64,000 bases of DNA, taken from positions 57,002,843 through 57,066,842 of the forward strand of contig NC_090282.1 in the NCBI RefSeq assembly GCF_037392515.1, given 5' to 3'. The stretch comes from Haliotis asinina. Taxonomy: Eukaryota; Mollusca; Gastropoda; Lepetellida; Haliotidae. Positions 39,151-52,600 of the stretch are shown in pieces. How positions within the stretch are numbered: position 1 is the stretch's first letter; each line of letters begins with the position of its first letter. Made by a program: the position numbers and the translations under genes. The notes beneath the pieces were generated by a model. The model saw nothing but the letters and a program-made list of their open reading frames with translations, was not told the origin of the DNA and did not search any database.

Positions 39151-42100
39151 TACCACTGAAACGTGTTATTTGGATTTTGTTATTGATTTATTTTAGATAA
39201 GGTTCCTTTTTTAACAGCTGCAGTAAATTATTGATTCACTAAAGTCAACTTTATGGTGTTAAGAGGAAGATGTGGATGAGGTTGTTGGTGGTATTGTGCA
39301 TTACAATTTTTCGAACAATTCATATTTAATCGGTTCTTGACTTTAGTAGTCAATGTACCATCTCTCAAAATCCCTATATCCAGAAATATCTCCTTATGGT
39401 GAAGAGAACAGAGATATCGTCAATGAGCGATGGTGTTAAGCCACTGTACTTCTTCGGCTTCATATTCACAACTGAGTATCTACAAATTATTCGATACGAT
39501 TTTAGTGCATTTCGTCTGGTCCAGTTTGTGTTCGGATATTTCACGTTTTGTAAGACTTGAAGTGGTATTGATAACAAATTATTAAATATCGAAATGAATG
39601 GAATTAAATGGATAAACATTAGGCTGCTGGGTTTACAAAGTTCCAGGACAATGCAGAATGACGGGAATGTCAAGCACTTTAGCCAGGTATTTAATAATAA
39701 CGAAAGCTTCGCCAACCGCTTCAAACTAAACACCTTCCTACATAATGCCCTCACGTGTTATTACCTGCAAGTTCATTATAACACACTAAGGTTGATGAAT
39801 CAGGACATATAGCTACTTTAGATCATTTGAAGTGGCACCAGAACGTTCTGCATAACACTCCTTTGAGAAAGAGAGATGCTGCTGTCGAACATTCTTTTTG
39901 CATCGCAGACTGTTGGAGTGAAACGATTAAACGTGAAACTATTTCAGGAACCTTTTCTCACATAATTTTGTCATCCACGTTGTAATATACAGAACACAAC
40001 ATTGAAGACGCGGAACAAAAGCATCCATTACTTGTCCGAAACTCACTAAAGGTAAAGATTTGGCAGTTTGGATCATTACTGACACAGACAGGCCTTTGCA
40101 AGAACGTGTGTACGTCTTAGACTAATGTCGTCTACTGTTGATATGAAAACTTTGATGACAATCTTCTTTTTTCTTGCGCTACGGTATTGTCATTTTGTGA
40201 TAAACTAATAGTATTTATATGTCTACCTATATCCAATTCGCTAGAGTTTGCAGCTTTTGACTAAAATATTAACCTGGTACTTGGTATTACCGATTCTTTA
40301 TACTATATCCACCAATGGTCTTGGAAAAATATATCCTAGTCGCAGTTCCTACTTCATCACGCCTCTCCAAAATGTCATCTAGTGTAAAATGCGTTTAATT
40401 CCACTCTGTTGGAAGAATTAAGTGAAGATAAACACAGTTTACAGTGAACGTAATTTTGAAATTTCAATAATTTTTCGCCCCTCCCCAAACCCTCGTCCCC
40501 GCTGATTAACATTATTAATAACTTTGCAATGGTTTCGAATCTACTCTTGAGCCATATTCGAGATCTGTATTGTCACTATGGAACCATAAAGTTCCTGTGG
40601 AAACTGGGAGTTGGCAAATGCGCCATATGAGCACAGATTTGGTAACTCATGATTCACATTTGATTAGAGATGATTTTCACTTTTCATTTGAATGTAAAAT
40701 CTTTTGCAGACATATGCAGTCATTGCTAAAGGAATCTCATTGCTCCTCGCCGAATTTGTGAAATTTCCGTAAACTTTTTTTCAAGTAAAATATTTACCGT
40801 TAAAGAGGTATCCATGTTCATAAAGGTTGTTTGCAAATAGTTTGATTGATGTATCATTTAGTCATCACGTTGCACATTTTGTATGTACTCCTCTGTAATA
40901 CTCATGTACATCGATCATTATGAACAACATACGAGTGATGAAGGTAAATGTTTTTCACATCTTAAGGACCTGATCCACCTGAATTCTCCTGAAGGTGAAC
41001 TTGATCCTTCAGTGTGCCTGTTTCTACAATGTTTTTCTGTGCCTTCACAGTTTGCAGCCCCCAGATGTCTGGAAATTTCTTCCATCCTAACTAGGAAACA
41101 CCAAATTCAAATATCTTTCAACTAGTTGAAGTCTCTCCTAAAGAGTTTTGGGAGCGTATGTATATATTTGCATGGATTTGGTTATAACTTTAGCAGTGGA
41201 TACTGCACGCTCTAGAATCAAGCATTTACTTTTATATCTTAGTTTTGGAATTAGCAATGTTGACAGCAGCCATGCAGGATGCAATGCATAGGTGTAACGT
41301 AGGTGTACGTATATACGTATCTGTCACTTTGGAAGATAAACGGAAATGAAAGCCTATTACATCTTTTCAATGTGGTCATAAATTTAGAGTGAGCGAATTC
41401 GTTCAGGTTTGTAATATTAATCAGTTCCTGAGCCAACTCGTATGTAACAACCGGTTTAACTTATAGACTGCAGAGTGACTAGTCAGTAAACAGTTTTTCT
41501 GTTGGGTCTGTTATTTCACGTCTCGGGGCAATTTGAAGCGTCCACGCATAAGCCCGACCAGACGTAAGAAAATGAGCTTATATGTTGCTAAACTATGTCT
41601 ACCTTCTGAAAATTTGCGTTACAAATGACACATGTCTTAAGACAACAAGATCACCCCAACCTTGAGACGCTTGGACATATACAAAAGGCATCCTTCCCCT
41701 TCCCCTTCATCGTTGCAGGTGTATTTCAGAACATTAATTTGTGGAAATAAAATAGTTTTCTTCAATAACACGTTATGACCCTTTCAGAATATATTTATTC
41801 GTCAGCAATAACCAGTTAACCATGGTTGTTTCAACACATATTATTATATCCCTGGAATAAGAAGGATATTCAAGCAATATTACATGTTCGTAATTTCTTC
41901 ATGGATAGCCTGCATTTGATATTTTCATGACTTAGGTTACTAATTCATTAGTGATATTGCTTGGATGGAATCCGATTATTCAGTAGTTCCCGTGCTGTTA
42001 GATATCCCAATGGAAAATGTATTATTTTTCTCTTTGATGTTGACTGTAAGTAATCAAAGCTATATTTATTCATAGACTTTTAAATTTCTATTGGACATTA

Positions 42101-43372
42101 TTATACGATATAATTATAAATGCATGCATTGACAGTCTGAAAGAGGTTTATTCAGGACAATGTGTAGCTTCATTTGTTTGTTTTCTTCTTGACCCTGAAA
42201 TCCTGTAAACGCAAAACCTAAACAAACTGAATTCAAACATTCTTCAGAACAGATCCCGGCTAACAGACTTACAACGTGGTCTTTAACCAGCATGCCTCAA
42301 CCGATCTAGATCTCTGTTTATCTTCGAAAACTAATACCTTTTTGTAGAAGACAAACACAACGTCAAACACAATTTCCGTTGTGCATGTTTAGACAGGTAA
42401 ATGACTCCAACTTATTCTGTCAGAATAAGATCTATTTTATTTTTAATACACTGTATTTACTTTAAGGCAAAATGTTCATTCAGATATCTGCCATTGCATA
42501 TTTGAAGTAGACTATAATTAACGAAGTATTAAACCACGTCGTTTATTGTGTGGATGTCATGCAAACCTTGGTATTGAAGTCCCACTTATACAAACGCCAG
42601 GGCGCGATGTAATCTCACAGAATTCAATAAAGCTACAGGGGATGAAAGTAAGTCATACTAGCTTTATGAAATATTCTATTGTTCGTATCTTGTGCCCAAT
42701 CGGGATCTTCAGTCAAGATCTTGCCAATGACTATCGATTTTCATCTAATGAAAATACCACACATGTGTTCGCGTATGTCATGATATTGATATTTAATTGA
42801 ATTTCATAAATTCAGTTTCAGTATTGACACATCTTTAGTCAGAAAAGAATCCTGTAATTAATGTGAATGGTTCATCGGGATAGACATGTATACACATTAT
42901 ATTTTGTCACCATGTTTGAGACTTCTACTCTGGAAGAATAAACATCAACAGAAGATCAGTATAGTAATCTACAGATATCTTGCTGCTGGGATTCACTTAG
43001 ATTTGATTTGGAAGTGAAATAAATCTAGTTTGAAGATTTCTATGTTCAAGACCCGGAAAAGGTATCAAAATATTTTATATAGGTGTAGTTTAACTATGAA
43101 GAATTGTCTCATCAAGATAACTCGTCGCATGACGTTATGAACATATCAAATATTATGAAAGCATTTCAGCGTGACATATCAAGTTTGGACGTGAAACTAC
43201 ATTTTTGTTGCCTGTAGATAAGTCACTTCGATGGTACTGACAATCACCCGTCCTAAAAATCAGTCCTAAAAACTAGTTGAACCACCATGATGTTATACCA
43301 GACTCAGATAGCCATCTGTTGGTATGTCTTCTTTTTAGCCATCGGAAAGAACAGGTCACATGGATAAGAATG

Positions 43373-43505
43373 TGTGAGTTAGTATACGTTTGTGCCGCTT
43401 TTAGCAATATTCCAGCAATATCACTGTGGGGAACACCAGCATACTGTACTCATTAGGGCAATCGAATCTGGGTCTTCGACGTGACGAGCGACCTCTTTAA
43501 CAACG
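43373..43505 (-). repeat. tRNA-derived SINE, minus strand (copy B)
   Basis: This is the copy-B partner of 36,336-36,460. It keeps the tail 'tgccgcttttagcaatattc' and the B-box region ('cattagggcaatcgaatc'), but the A-box end has been lost after 'cctctttaacaac'. The two copies have therefore lost different parts since duplication. Confidence 0.8.
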
Positions 43506-44737
43506 TTCTGTGGCATACACATACTATATATTAATGTATAATCTTGCTATAAAACAGACAGGTTATTAGCACACAACACGTTTGCATTTGTGCTTAATAT
43601 CTGATGGCTGGCAACTGCGCCTTTGTCAGACGATCTGTCGCAGTGTATGTACTAGCCAGACTGAAGTTCAAACTCTTTTCAATGATTAATATTAAGCACT
43701 ATATTTCCCTAAAGACGGTAATTCAAGTTGTTTGCAAAGTGGCACTTTGATCTGAAGTTCCGTTCTCACAGCTGGTTTGGTTCGTGCCAGAATCTGAGAA
43801 TCTGAGTTGCATGATTATAGGATACTTTCTCGCCCAAAGGACCTAATATCTGCTTAGTGGGTGTGACTTTGGAGGAAAGATGTATTTTTTCAACAAAAGC
43901 AAATGCCTAATGGTGTCGACGTCGTTATCGGGGCATCTGTGTCATTATCCTTTGCACGCCATTTAAGCATATAAGTGTGAAATGAAGATATGATTGATAG
44001 TGTCCTTATACATATGCATCATCATCACGCTGACATGGTGCATCATGCAGGAATGACATATATTTGGTTCGTGACCATTGGACAGGAGACCGAACATTTC
44101 CCTTGTAACATTCAGTTCCGTAATTCTGTCATCTACTGACCAGTGGTAAACGTGTTTATTTACTGAACAAGGAATCCATGTTCCCGGGTTTCAACAAAAT
44201 CACTTGTGTTATTCTTCATTCCACATCAGCCAGTTGCATACATTGTATGCATGTCGCTTGTATCGGTATTGAGATCGTTTGGTACAATTACTTTAGAAAA
44301 CAATATTCACCCACTGATACGATAATATTGGTTTTAGAAACCAGTGCACCAAACAATCGTAACGATTTAGTATTGAGGAATGAGACACACCTGCACATAT
44401 AACAAGGCACGTCGGGCATGCTTCCAAATATCAACAACTTTCAACTTTCTTTGAAACTTTTACATGTCTTTTTATATGCTTTAAAACCATATATTTTGGG
44501 GAGATGTGGGGAATATAGCTATGTTTATGTATGATGTTTGATATTCATCTCGTGGTCTAATGAGGTGTTATACAGCGTTCCCAATCTATTCCAGTAAGTG
44601 GTCATACTTTAGTGCGGATGCCTGTTGGCATGCATGGTGTACGGCAGTGGCGGTAAATTAGCCGACGGTTCTGGGAGCCAGGTTGTAATCACGATCCTAG
44701 GACGTGCATAAAAACAAACATTGATGGACATAAAGCA

Positions 44738-44739
44738 TA
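44738..44739. other. Empty TA target site in copy B
   Basis: Copy B reads 'gacataaagcataccactga' where copy A reads 'gacataaaaaata', then the mariner, then 'taccactga'. The flanks align on both sides, so this TA is the unoccupied site. It shows that the mariner entered copy A after the segmental duplication, and that precisely one TA was duplicated. Confidence 0.9.
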
Positions 44740-44954
44740 CCACTGAAACGTGTTATTTGGATTTTGTGATTGATTTATTTCATATAAGGTTCCTTTTTTA
44801 ACAGCTGCAGTAAATTATTGATTAATTAAAGTCAACTTTATGGTGTTAAGAGGAAGATGTGGATGAAGTTGTCGTGGACACTGTGTATTTACACGTTTTC
44901 GAAGAAATCATGTTTAATTGGTTTTTGACTGTAGTAGTCAGTTGTAACTTATCT

Positions 44955-46345
44955 CAGAGATGGTTAATCTGAGGTATTAAAATCCCATGTCGATGGTTTT
45001 GCTGCCCTTTTCGCATTGATTCTTGTAACTGAGAGACACATGTGATGATGTCTCTGATATATTAGACGGAGTCTGTGGTTTTAAAGAAACCACAACCAGT
45101 GAAATCGTGCTTGCAAAATGGGTTATTATGCAACAAGTATTACGACTGATTGGTCGTTCGTGCATGAAGAACAGCATTTCATCTTTTCCATGACATGTGG
45201 GTTTTTTAGTTTTATATTTCCAGATACGAAACATGAATTTTAAATAACTCAGATTGCAACCGATCAATCAGACGATTAGAAAATTGCGACTTTCTAGCTT
45301 TTTATCATTGACAAATTACACATGATTAATTGCTCTGTTGAAATGAAACGGAATGTAGTGCTTTTATTGGTTTGTCAAAGATGCATTTTGACGAACGTCT
45401 TTCTACAGTGAGCGAAACAGAAGGAGGCAGGGAGGCGGGTACAAATATGTGTTTTGAAATGGAATGTGTATGAGATACTCCTGTTATTGCCACATACCTG
45501 TGTTCACCTCATCAAAATTATATAGTAGGCAAAGAAATATTGGGAGATATCTGTAATTCATTAGAACAAAGTCCACAGGTATATTTGTCTCTATATTTAT
45601 TGAATACGATCATGAAATTGACGTTTATCTCGTTAACACGGATTTTCATATGTTCACGATAACACAAATGAATTTATGCATTGTCAGTCTCAGAAACAGA
45701 GCTCATATGTCCAACATCAAAATATAGTGTTGACTGCTAACAGGGAGACAACATTCACTGAGGAATGAGCTGGCACATTCTAATTCCAAATTATTGGAAT
45801 TCCAAATCATAAGATCAAAGCTGATCATCTTTGTAAGTGACTGACGTCACTGCGTTCATGGCAAGGAGGTAATCGGTGAAATTACGGATCCACCTTCCCA
45901 CTGTGCCGACTTGTACTCATGTTTTTTTACGATTATCAAGAGTTCTTCCTGCTTCTTTGTAACCATCTTATTGAGCCATGTGCTATTGGGCAAATTCTGT
46001 AAAGAGCACTGAATCTCCCCGGGAAAATAATCAAGGTATACTTCAAGTGCTATACCCCCTTCCCCTTCTCTGGTTAAAAAGACCTCACATGATATTTCAG
46101 ACGAAAAGCATGCCGCTTTCAGAATGCTGACCGTGTACTTCCTGGCATGGTATTTATTTCATTTTCACCACTACTTTGCCTTTCACAACAGATAGAATGT
46201 TTTCCGTTGGCAAAATATCGGTTGGTCGGTTATTCTTTGGCACTAACGTTTCAAGCTTCAAGTACCCGTTTCATGAAGACTTTCTAATGTTGCTGCTGCT
46301 GCTACGGCACATGTTTGGTCCTGCAACTTAGATGAAGAAATAGCA
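44955..46345. other. About 1.39-kb block present only in copy B
   Basis: Copies A and B align to 'gactgtagtagtcag' (about 44,940; 39,350 in A) and resume at 'tatccagaag' (about 46,348; 39,377 in A). The intervening 1.39 kb has no partner in copy A. It includes a minus-strand frame at 44,977-45,267 without recognisable domains, and an 'attccaaattattggaattc' near-palindrome around 45,782. I see no TIRs or target duplication, so insertion in B and deletion in A remain open. Confidence 0.6.
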
Positions 46346-48594
46346 ATATCCAGAAGTCGTCGGAGAACGTCCTAGTTCCAAAGAGATATGGTCAGTGAGT
46401 GATGGTTTTGAGACACTGCACTCCTTCGACTTGAATATTTACGACTTCGTATCCACGAATTGTGATATATGATTTTAGTGAATTTCGCCTGGTCCAGTTT
46501 GTATTGGGATATTTTTGGGTTTGTACAACGTGGAAACGATTCTGGAAGTGGTAGTGATAAATTATTATGAAATTATTAAATGTTGGAATGAATGGAATTA
46601 AATGGATAAACATTAGATCGAATGCCGCGTATTCATTCAGCACAACATGCTGCTAGGCTTACGTAAAATCAACACAACAGTTCCAGGACAATGCCGATTG
46701 ACTGCGGACATCAAGCACTTGTAGCAAAGTGTATAATAATAACAAAAGCTTCTTAAATCTCTCCAATCGAAACACCTTCCTACGTAAGACCTTCACTTGT
46801 AATTAGTTGAAAAAATATTTTCATTATAACACATTGATGTTGATGAATCAGGGCAGGTAGCTACTATAGAATAGTACGTTCAATGGAACGTTCTGAACAA
46901 CAGGTACATCAACACAACCACACATACATTTGAGAAAGAGAGATGCTGCTGTCAAACTTTCTAGCATCCCAGATAGGAGTTTTACAAACAAAAGTGAAAC
47001 TACGTGAGGAACCTATTCTCACGCATAAATACTGTCATCCATGTTTAAATAGACACAGCACAACACAGCATTGTCTGAAACTCACTGAAGGTAATGATTA
47101 GGCAGTTTGGATCATTACTGACTCAGACAGACCTTTGAAAGAAGGCATGGAATTACCTCTTAGACTAATGGCTTCTAGGGTTGTCGAGGCTTTTTTGTCA
47201 GTGTTCTTGTATTTTTCGCAGCATCACTGTATTGTGAATGATTAAAAGGAAACCTTTGCATTAAAGTATTTATACGTCTTACTACATCCATGTATCCACA
47301 TTTACACACGTATGTCTGTCAAGGACTCAGTTCACTTCGCTGGGTTTGCAGCCTTTGATGAACATCACTCTTTCAGAAAGTATTAACCTGGTGCTTGATA
47401 TTACCGATTCTCCATACTATATCATGAATGTTCTTGGACAAATACTGTATCACGCCTCTCCGAAAGGTCATCTGATATACTTAGATATTATTATCTCATC
47501 TTGCTACTTTAATTGTATTCGGAAGTAATTTGGAAAGTGGAGTGATGGTGTAAATATATGTAATTCCACTCTGACAGGGAAACACAGTGAACTCACAGTT
47601 TTCTATGATCAATGATCGTACTTTTGAAATTTCAAAAAATTTACTCATCGATGGTCAGTTATTTTGAATGATAAACCAGTAATGCTGCGAAATATTCTTC
47701 ATATCTTAAGGACGTGATCTCCCTGTAATCCGAACTTCATCCTTCAATGGGGTTTAACTTAATCAGTTTCTGCCTATTTCGTTTGATCGTGCCTTCCCAG
47801 TTTGCATTCCCCAGTTATGGAACACTCTGCCATTTTAACAACAAGAAGAAACAACAAAATTCAAACATTTTTACCGTCTCTCTTGAACCCCACCACTTCG
47901 GCACAACATTCAATTACAATTTCATGAGTTTATTTTCTATATATATATATTCAAAACCTTAGCAAAGCATTAGTGGATTAAGCATTCTAAAGCAACCCTC
48001 TGGAACAGGGGTAAGTGTCTACGTATCTGCCACTTTGGGCGAAAAAAGGAAATGAAAACACAATGCATCTTTTCAATGTGGTTAGAATCTTAGTGAGAGC
48101 ACATGCGTTCAGGTTTGGAATATTAATTAGTTCCTAAGCCAATTCGTATCCAACAACCGGCTTAGCTTACACACTGCAGAGTGACAAGTCAATTAACGGG
48201 TTTTCTGTTGCGTATGCTATTTCAAATCTGTTAACAGCTGGTATAGAGGCAACATTCAGTTTGAAAAATCTATGCATAAGCCAGACCAGACGTAAGAATA
48301 TGCGCTTATGTGTTGCTAAAACGCGAGTACCTTCTGAGATTTGCATTTAGCTCTTTTGAGACACTTTTATCACCTCAACTTTGTGATGTCAGTCACGCTA
48401 AGTTGTTTACAAAGCCTTCAACGTTGCAATATTTCTGTACATTATTTGTGGAAATGCATGCAATACACAGTGTTCTTTAGTAACACAGTAACACTTAATA
48501 ACACTTTTAGAGTACCAGCATTAGAAAAATAACCATGGTTGTTCCAACACATGACATTGTATATGTATATATATAATTAAGGATGAATTGATTT

Positions 48595-48745
48595 GTGAGT
48601 GAATGAGTACAGCTTTAAGCAGATTTTAGAAATACTCCTGCAACATCACTGCAGGGGACACCAGAAATCGGATTCACACCTTGCTCCCATGTAGATAATC
48701 AACCTCAGGTCCCACGCTTTAACCACAAGGCTAGCTACCTCACTA
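48595..48745 (-). repeat. Degenerate tRNA-derived SINE, minus strand
   Basis: Minus-strand order is recognisable: a head with 'gtagctagccttgtggttaa', 'gcgtgggacctgaggttg', a decayed B-box region, 'tggtgtcccctgcagtgatg' and a tail from 'aatgagtac'. It lies near the right end of copy B and has no partner in copy A, so it is later than the duplication. Confidence 0.65.
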
Positions 48746-48798
48746 CTCAAATGACAAATGATGCGAACTAGTTAGAAGAAAACTTCATTGAAACAAAG

Positions 48799-48870
48799 GG
48801 TGAGTATACTTATCCACCGCGTTTAGCAGTATTCTAGCAATATCATGGCTGAACATTTGCAAAGTCCAGT
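48799..48870 (-). repeat. SINE tail fragment, minus strand
   Basis: 'ccaccgcgtttagcagtatt' followed by 'ctagcaatatcatgg' is the reverse complement of the SINE tail. It is a second partial SINE a short distance from the one at 48,595-48,745. Confidence 0.6.
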
Positions 48871-49015
48871 GAACACACACTTGTAAATACAAATCATAGT
48901 TATACAGACCTCACTGTGAAAGACTATCAGGAGAGAATATCACATGCTCGTAATGTCTTCCTGGATGGTTTGCTTTTGATATTGTTACGACTCAAGTTAC
49001 TAATTCATTTTTGTA

Positions 49016-49500
49016 TTGCCTCGAAGAATACAATACATCCAATCATTACACACAATGCAGTGGATTATTGTGTATGCATAGAAATTGCTTTTGTAAACGG
49101 AAACCAGGGCTACATAATACATTTTTCTACCTTAACCTAAATTTGATTGTATTTCCTTTATTTAGATTACAAAATCTTTGAGTATGGGATTCGCGGTCAT
49201 TACTCCATTTAGGAGCCTGGAAATTCAGAATATGTCAGACTCCCGTGACACTGGGGCATTGAACTCTGTCATTCATGGACAACGTTAACGACCATTAGGC
49301 AGGGTAGAAACTATTTACTAAACTGTTACTATTTTATGTTTTCTAGAAACAGAACTGTTCTGTTGTGGCTTTCCAAAAATTAACGCATTTGGGACCGTTA
49401 TCGTGTCCCTTAACGCGGTGTTATAGGAAGGTTTCAACATTGCAATTATGTATCATGCATGCAGAAAGAATGGGCACACTGGTATTTGTCATTTTATTCG
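49016..49500. other. Non-coding stretch between the duplication and the peptide gene
   Basis: The sequence here is unique within the window. I see no open frame of interest and no repeat; it probably contains upstream regulatory sequence of the gene that starts at 49,697. Confidence 0.4.
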
Positions 49501-49501
49501 T

Positions 49502-49509
49502 TATAAATA
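49502..49509 (+). promoter_or_regulatory. Possible TATA box of the 49,697 gene
   Basis: TATAAATA lies 195 bp upstream of the ATG. The same octamer lies 158 bp upstream of the paralogue at 58,748. In AT-rich DNA such a match can be chance. Confidence 0.35.
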
Positions 49510-49696
49510 TTTATCACATTATTATAAGAAGGTTGCACTTCGGGTTCATTTCCGAATCACGTGAACAGTAGCAGTAATAGGACAGTTCTCTATCTGCCAC
49601 TCCTTGCTGATGAACTGCTGAGAACAATCATAAATCTAACACCTGTAGTCAACACCTCATTGCATTTCATAGACCGTTACATGTGAACATCACAAG

Positions 49697-52600
49697 ATGA
49701 AGAAAACGATGATTCTGTTCCTGGTGGCTACAATTTGTGCTGTAACTCTAGCAGTATCAGGTATTACCTCATTTGTCTTGTTTCCTAGACTTGAGCTGAT
49801 TACGTTTTGGTTTATTAGCCATACCCGTGTTCCAGTGTTCCATTTAGACGGTATAGTCATGTATGGCTTCAAGTTCATACGTCGTAATATAGCTGAAATG
49901 CTGGCATTACACTCATTCGTTTGATGTATACTTTATCAGAAGGGAGGCACTTGCACCAGTGCATTTACCTTATCTTCAGGACATCTTCTGATATTCAGTT
50001 AAAGCTTTTGCTGCATTTAACGCATATGACTATTCCAGTCACTGTTGGCATTTCTTATTACAGATCTGATTGTACAGCTGTTCAAACTGTGGCAATTCCT
50101 TCTTGAATTGATTATACGCATTATCTGGAGAGATGAGTTTACGTATATTTAAGAGATGAAATGATAATTTATTCCATCAATTCATCCATACTTTCACGTA
50201 TTTAGCACTTGTAAGTTGAGGGTATTAAAGTGACATTACGTGTAGACATCTTCACATATAGCATTAATGATCAACATTTCCAGATGATTAAAATGTATAC
50301 GGATATCGCTACATGGTAGAGCAAAGGACAAGGTATGACAGAGGCCCTTATTGGCCCACAACATGTCATGATTATCAAAATTTTACAACACGATAATTTT
50401 AGCATAAAAGGAGCTAAATTAATTGTTGAAGGTACCTCCAATTGCATTTTTATGTTTCTAAAGTTGTTAGTTTTCCTCTTTGAAGACCTCAAAGTTAACA
50501 TATTTTACAATATCTTCTAGAAACCTACATTTTCTGATTTTCAGAGTGATAGAAAAGTGTGAGCAAAAGCGTGACCCATCCCAATTTTTTCACCACATAT
50601 GAAGCGAGTAAATTAGAATGTACACCTAAAAAATTGTGGTGGGTCACGCTTTTGCTCACATCAAAATCTTTAAAAAAGTACATTTTTTGGTTTATGAAAT
50701 TGCCGCATACGACAGTTCAAAAAATAAACATTGACATAAACTAACATCTTTAAAAAAATATCCATCACATTTACACATCTGTGCCATGATATATTATATT
50801 TTGAATGGTTTTGTGCTCTAAAATACACATATCAAACATCGTTATTAAAATTTTCAATATCATATTAGGCACTCAAAAGGCAGATTTATGAGAGGTAAAC
50901 ATTGGTGTTTGGTTGATGGTCTCTGCTAGAAAAGTAAGAACATGTCTGAAGATTTTCAAAATATGATCAAGCAGTACTGTAAAGGTGAAAATCTTTGTTA
51001 TTATGTAAGAATTTGATCATAGTTTTTCTATCATCTGTGTATCAGACACCTTTGAGTCACCTGTCACTGTCAAAATAACACTGTCATTCAACAGGATTGC
51101 CATGTATACATATAAACATATGCATTTTCCAAGAACTTATGTACCTTGATGTTTCCAATGACATATTAGATTTCATTCAACCAAAATGACTAAACTTAAC
51201 TGTATGGAAAGGATGTTTTAGCTAGAATAAGAACATTGTATCAAGGTCTAGCAGGTGATGAACACAAGCAGACGTCAAGTCATACATAGTTGTAAAATGT
51301 AATATATAAGCTTAAATTAACACTGGGAAGCAGAGGAATATGTAGCCTAATGGTTGCAATAGTGGACTATTGGTTTCTTTTTTGTTTTCAGACATGCAGG
51401 TTCAAATCCATGTAACTTTTCTTTCTTTTTTTCAAAGTTTGTTTATCAAGCCTACATTGTTTAACTAAACTGTTTCACATCAAATCCAAATATTGTAATT
51501 TTTTTCTTAAGTTTGGTAATCTATGTTAAAACACTGGTGAAACAAGCTTTAATCAACATCATGTTAATCTTTTCTTAAGACACTGACCATTCACCTTTTC
51601 CAGTCGGTCTAGTTGCCCAAATATTTTGTTCCCAATATTTTAAATTCATATTTTATACATTTTTATCTACTTTGAATCAGATACTGAGATTGATGACTGT
51701 GTGAATAAAGAGTAACAATGTATGTTTTATATCTTTGAAGTGGATAAGTTGTGAATAATTGCTCTGTGAAGTCTTTTGAATACTGACTTTTAAATGTGCA
51801 TGGTGTCAATATGAACCTGCACTGACAATGAAATTTCACACGAAATGGGCCCCTTTGAGGTCAAGACCTGTGATTTTTAGTGCAAAATGGTTGGCTATTG
51901 TAATAACATATGATGATTGAGATGTTAACTGTATATTTGCTAACACTGGTGGTAAATGCTGACTCCACTTACTTGTTAGAATGAAGCTGTGCCCAAAATG
52001 TAGCTGCACCCAAAACAGGCGCCTGTGATTCTTAGTGCAACATGATTGTTATCATGCTTACATGTTGTACAATGGACACTTGGATTACATTTGCAAAGAA
52101 TGCTGTGGATAATGACTGAGTTTTGTCGACACAATTGGCAAGTAATTGAATTAACAATGTTTGGCAACCCTAATTGGGCCCCTTGCAGTTAAAACATTAT
52201 TACTGACATTGACATGTTTTTCAGCATGACCATCTGTCGTAAAACTGCTGTAATATGTATGTAAATAAAATAACAGTTGTAAATAAGACATTATGGCACA
52301 ATGATATTTCAGACTTGTTGTTATTTTTCATGGGAACTGATAAAACCCATTTTGGGCCCCTCTGCAGAAAAATTACACCTCAGAACATATAAAATATAGC
52401 ATTTTTATGCAAAGCTAACTTGTCTCTAAACAAATAACATGTTTTCAGCCAATTTTGTTAGTGGGCCAAAAACCACCCTTATCATACCTTGTCCTTTATA
52501 TCCATATTTAACACACGTAGTCGAATTGTATTGTGTGAAACCCATCCGTCGAATTTCCGGTTGTGTCATGCTCGTAATGTATACTTGGATCAGTGACAAG

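Larger units (their letters stand above)
33651..41966. repeat. Segmental duplication, copy A (8.3 kb including a mariner)
   Basis: Copy A is collinear with copy B (41,967-49,015). Anchors in order are: 'attcagtagttcccgtgctg' at about 33,663 and 41,977; 'ttgtgcccaatcgggatctt' at about 35,410 and 42,689; 'aactcgtcgcatgac' at about 35,918 and 43,121; 'acaaggaatccatgtt' at about 37,297 and 44,165; 'aatggataaacattag' at about 39,605 and 46,601; 'catcttttcaatgtgg' at about 41,359 and 48,066. Divergence is moderate, with many substitutions and small indels. Subtracting the 1,270-bp mariner, copy A is about 7.05 kb. No gene was recognised in the shared sequence. The left breakpoint lies at 'ggaatc', a sequence also present at the A/B junction. 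Confidence 0.88.
41967..49015. repeat. Segmental duplication, copy B (about 7.05 kb)
   Basis: Copy B follows copy A head to tail. The sequence just before the junction (41,880-41,966, 'gttcgtaatttcttcatgg') is homologous to the right end of copy B (about 48,946-49,015, 'gctcgtaatgtcttcctgg'). This fixes the unit ends and shows a direct tandem duplication. Copy B lacks the mariner at its TA target and the block at 33,910-34,975 of copy A. It has an extra block at about 44,955-46,345 and SINE debris near 48,595-48,870. I recognise no coding sequence in it. Confidence 0.88.

Noticed and set aside
44977-45267. 96-codon minus-strand frame in copy B
   Set aside because: No domain, signal peptide or splice sites recognised; length is compatible with chance in 64 kb.
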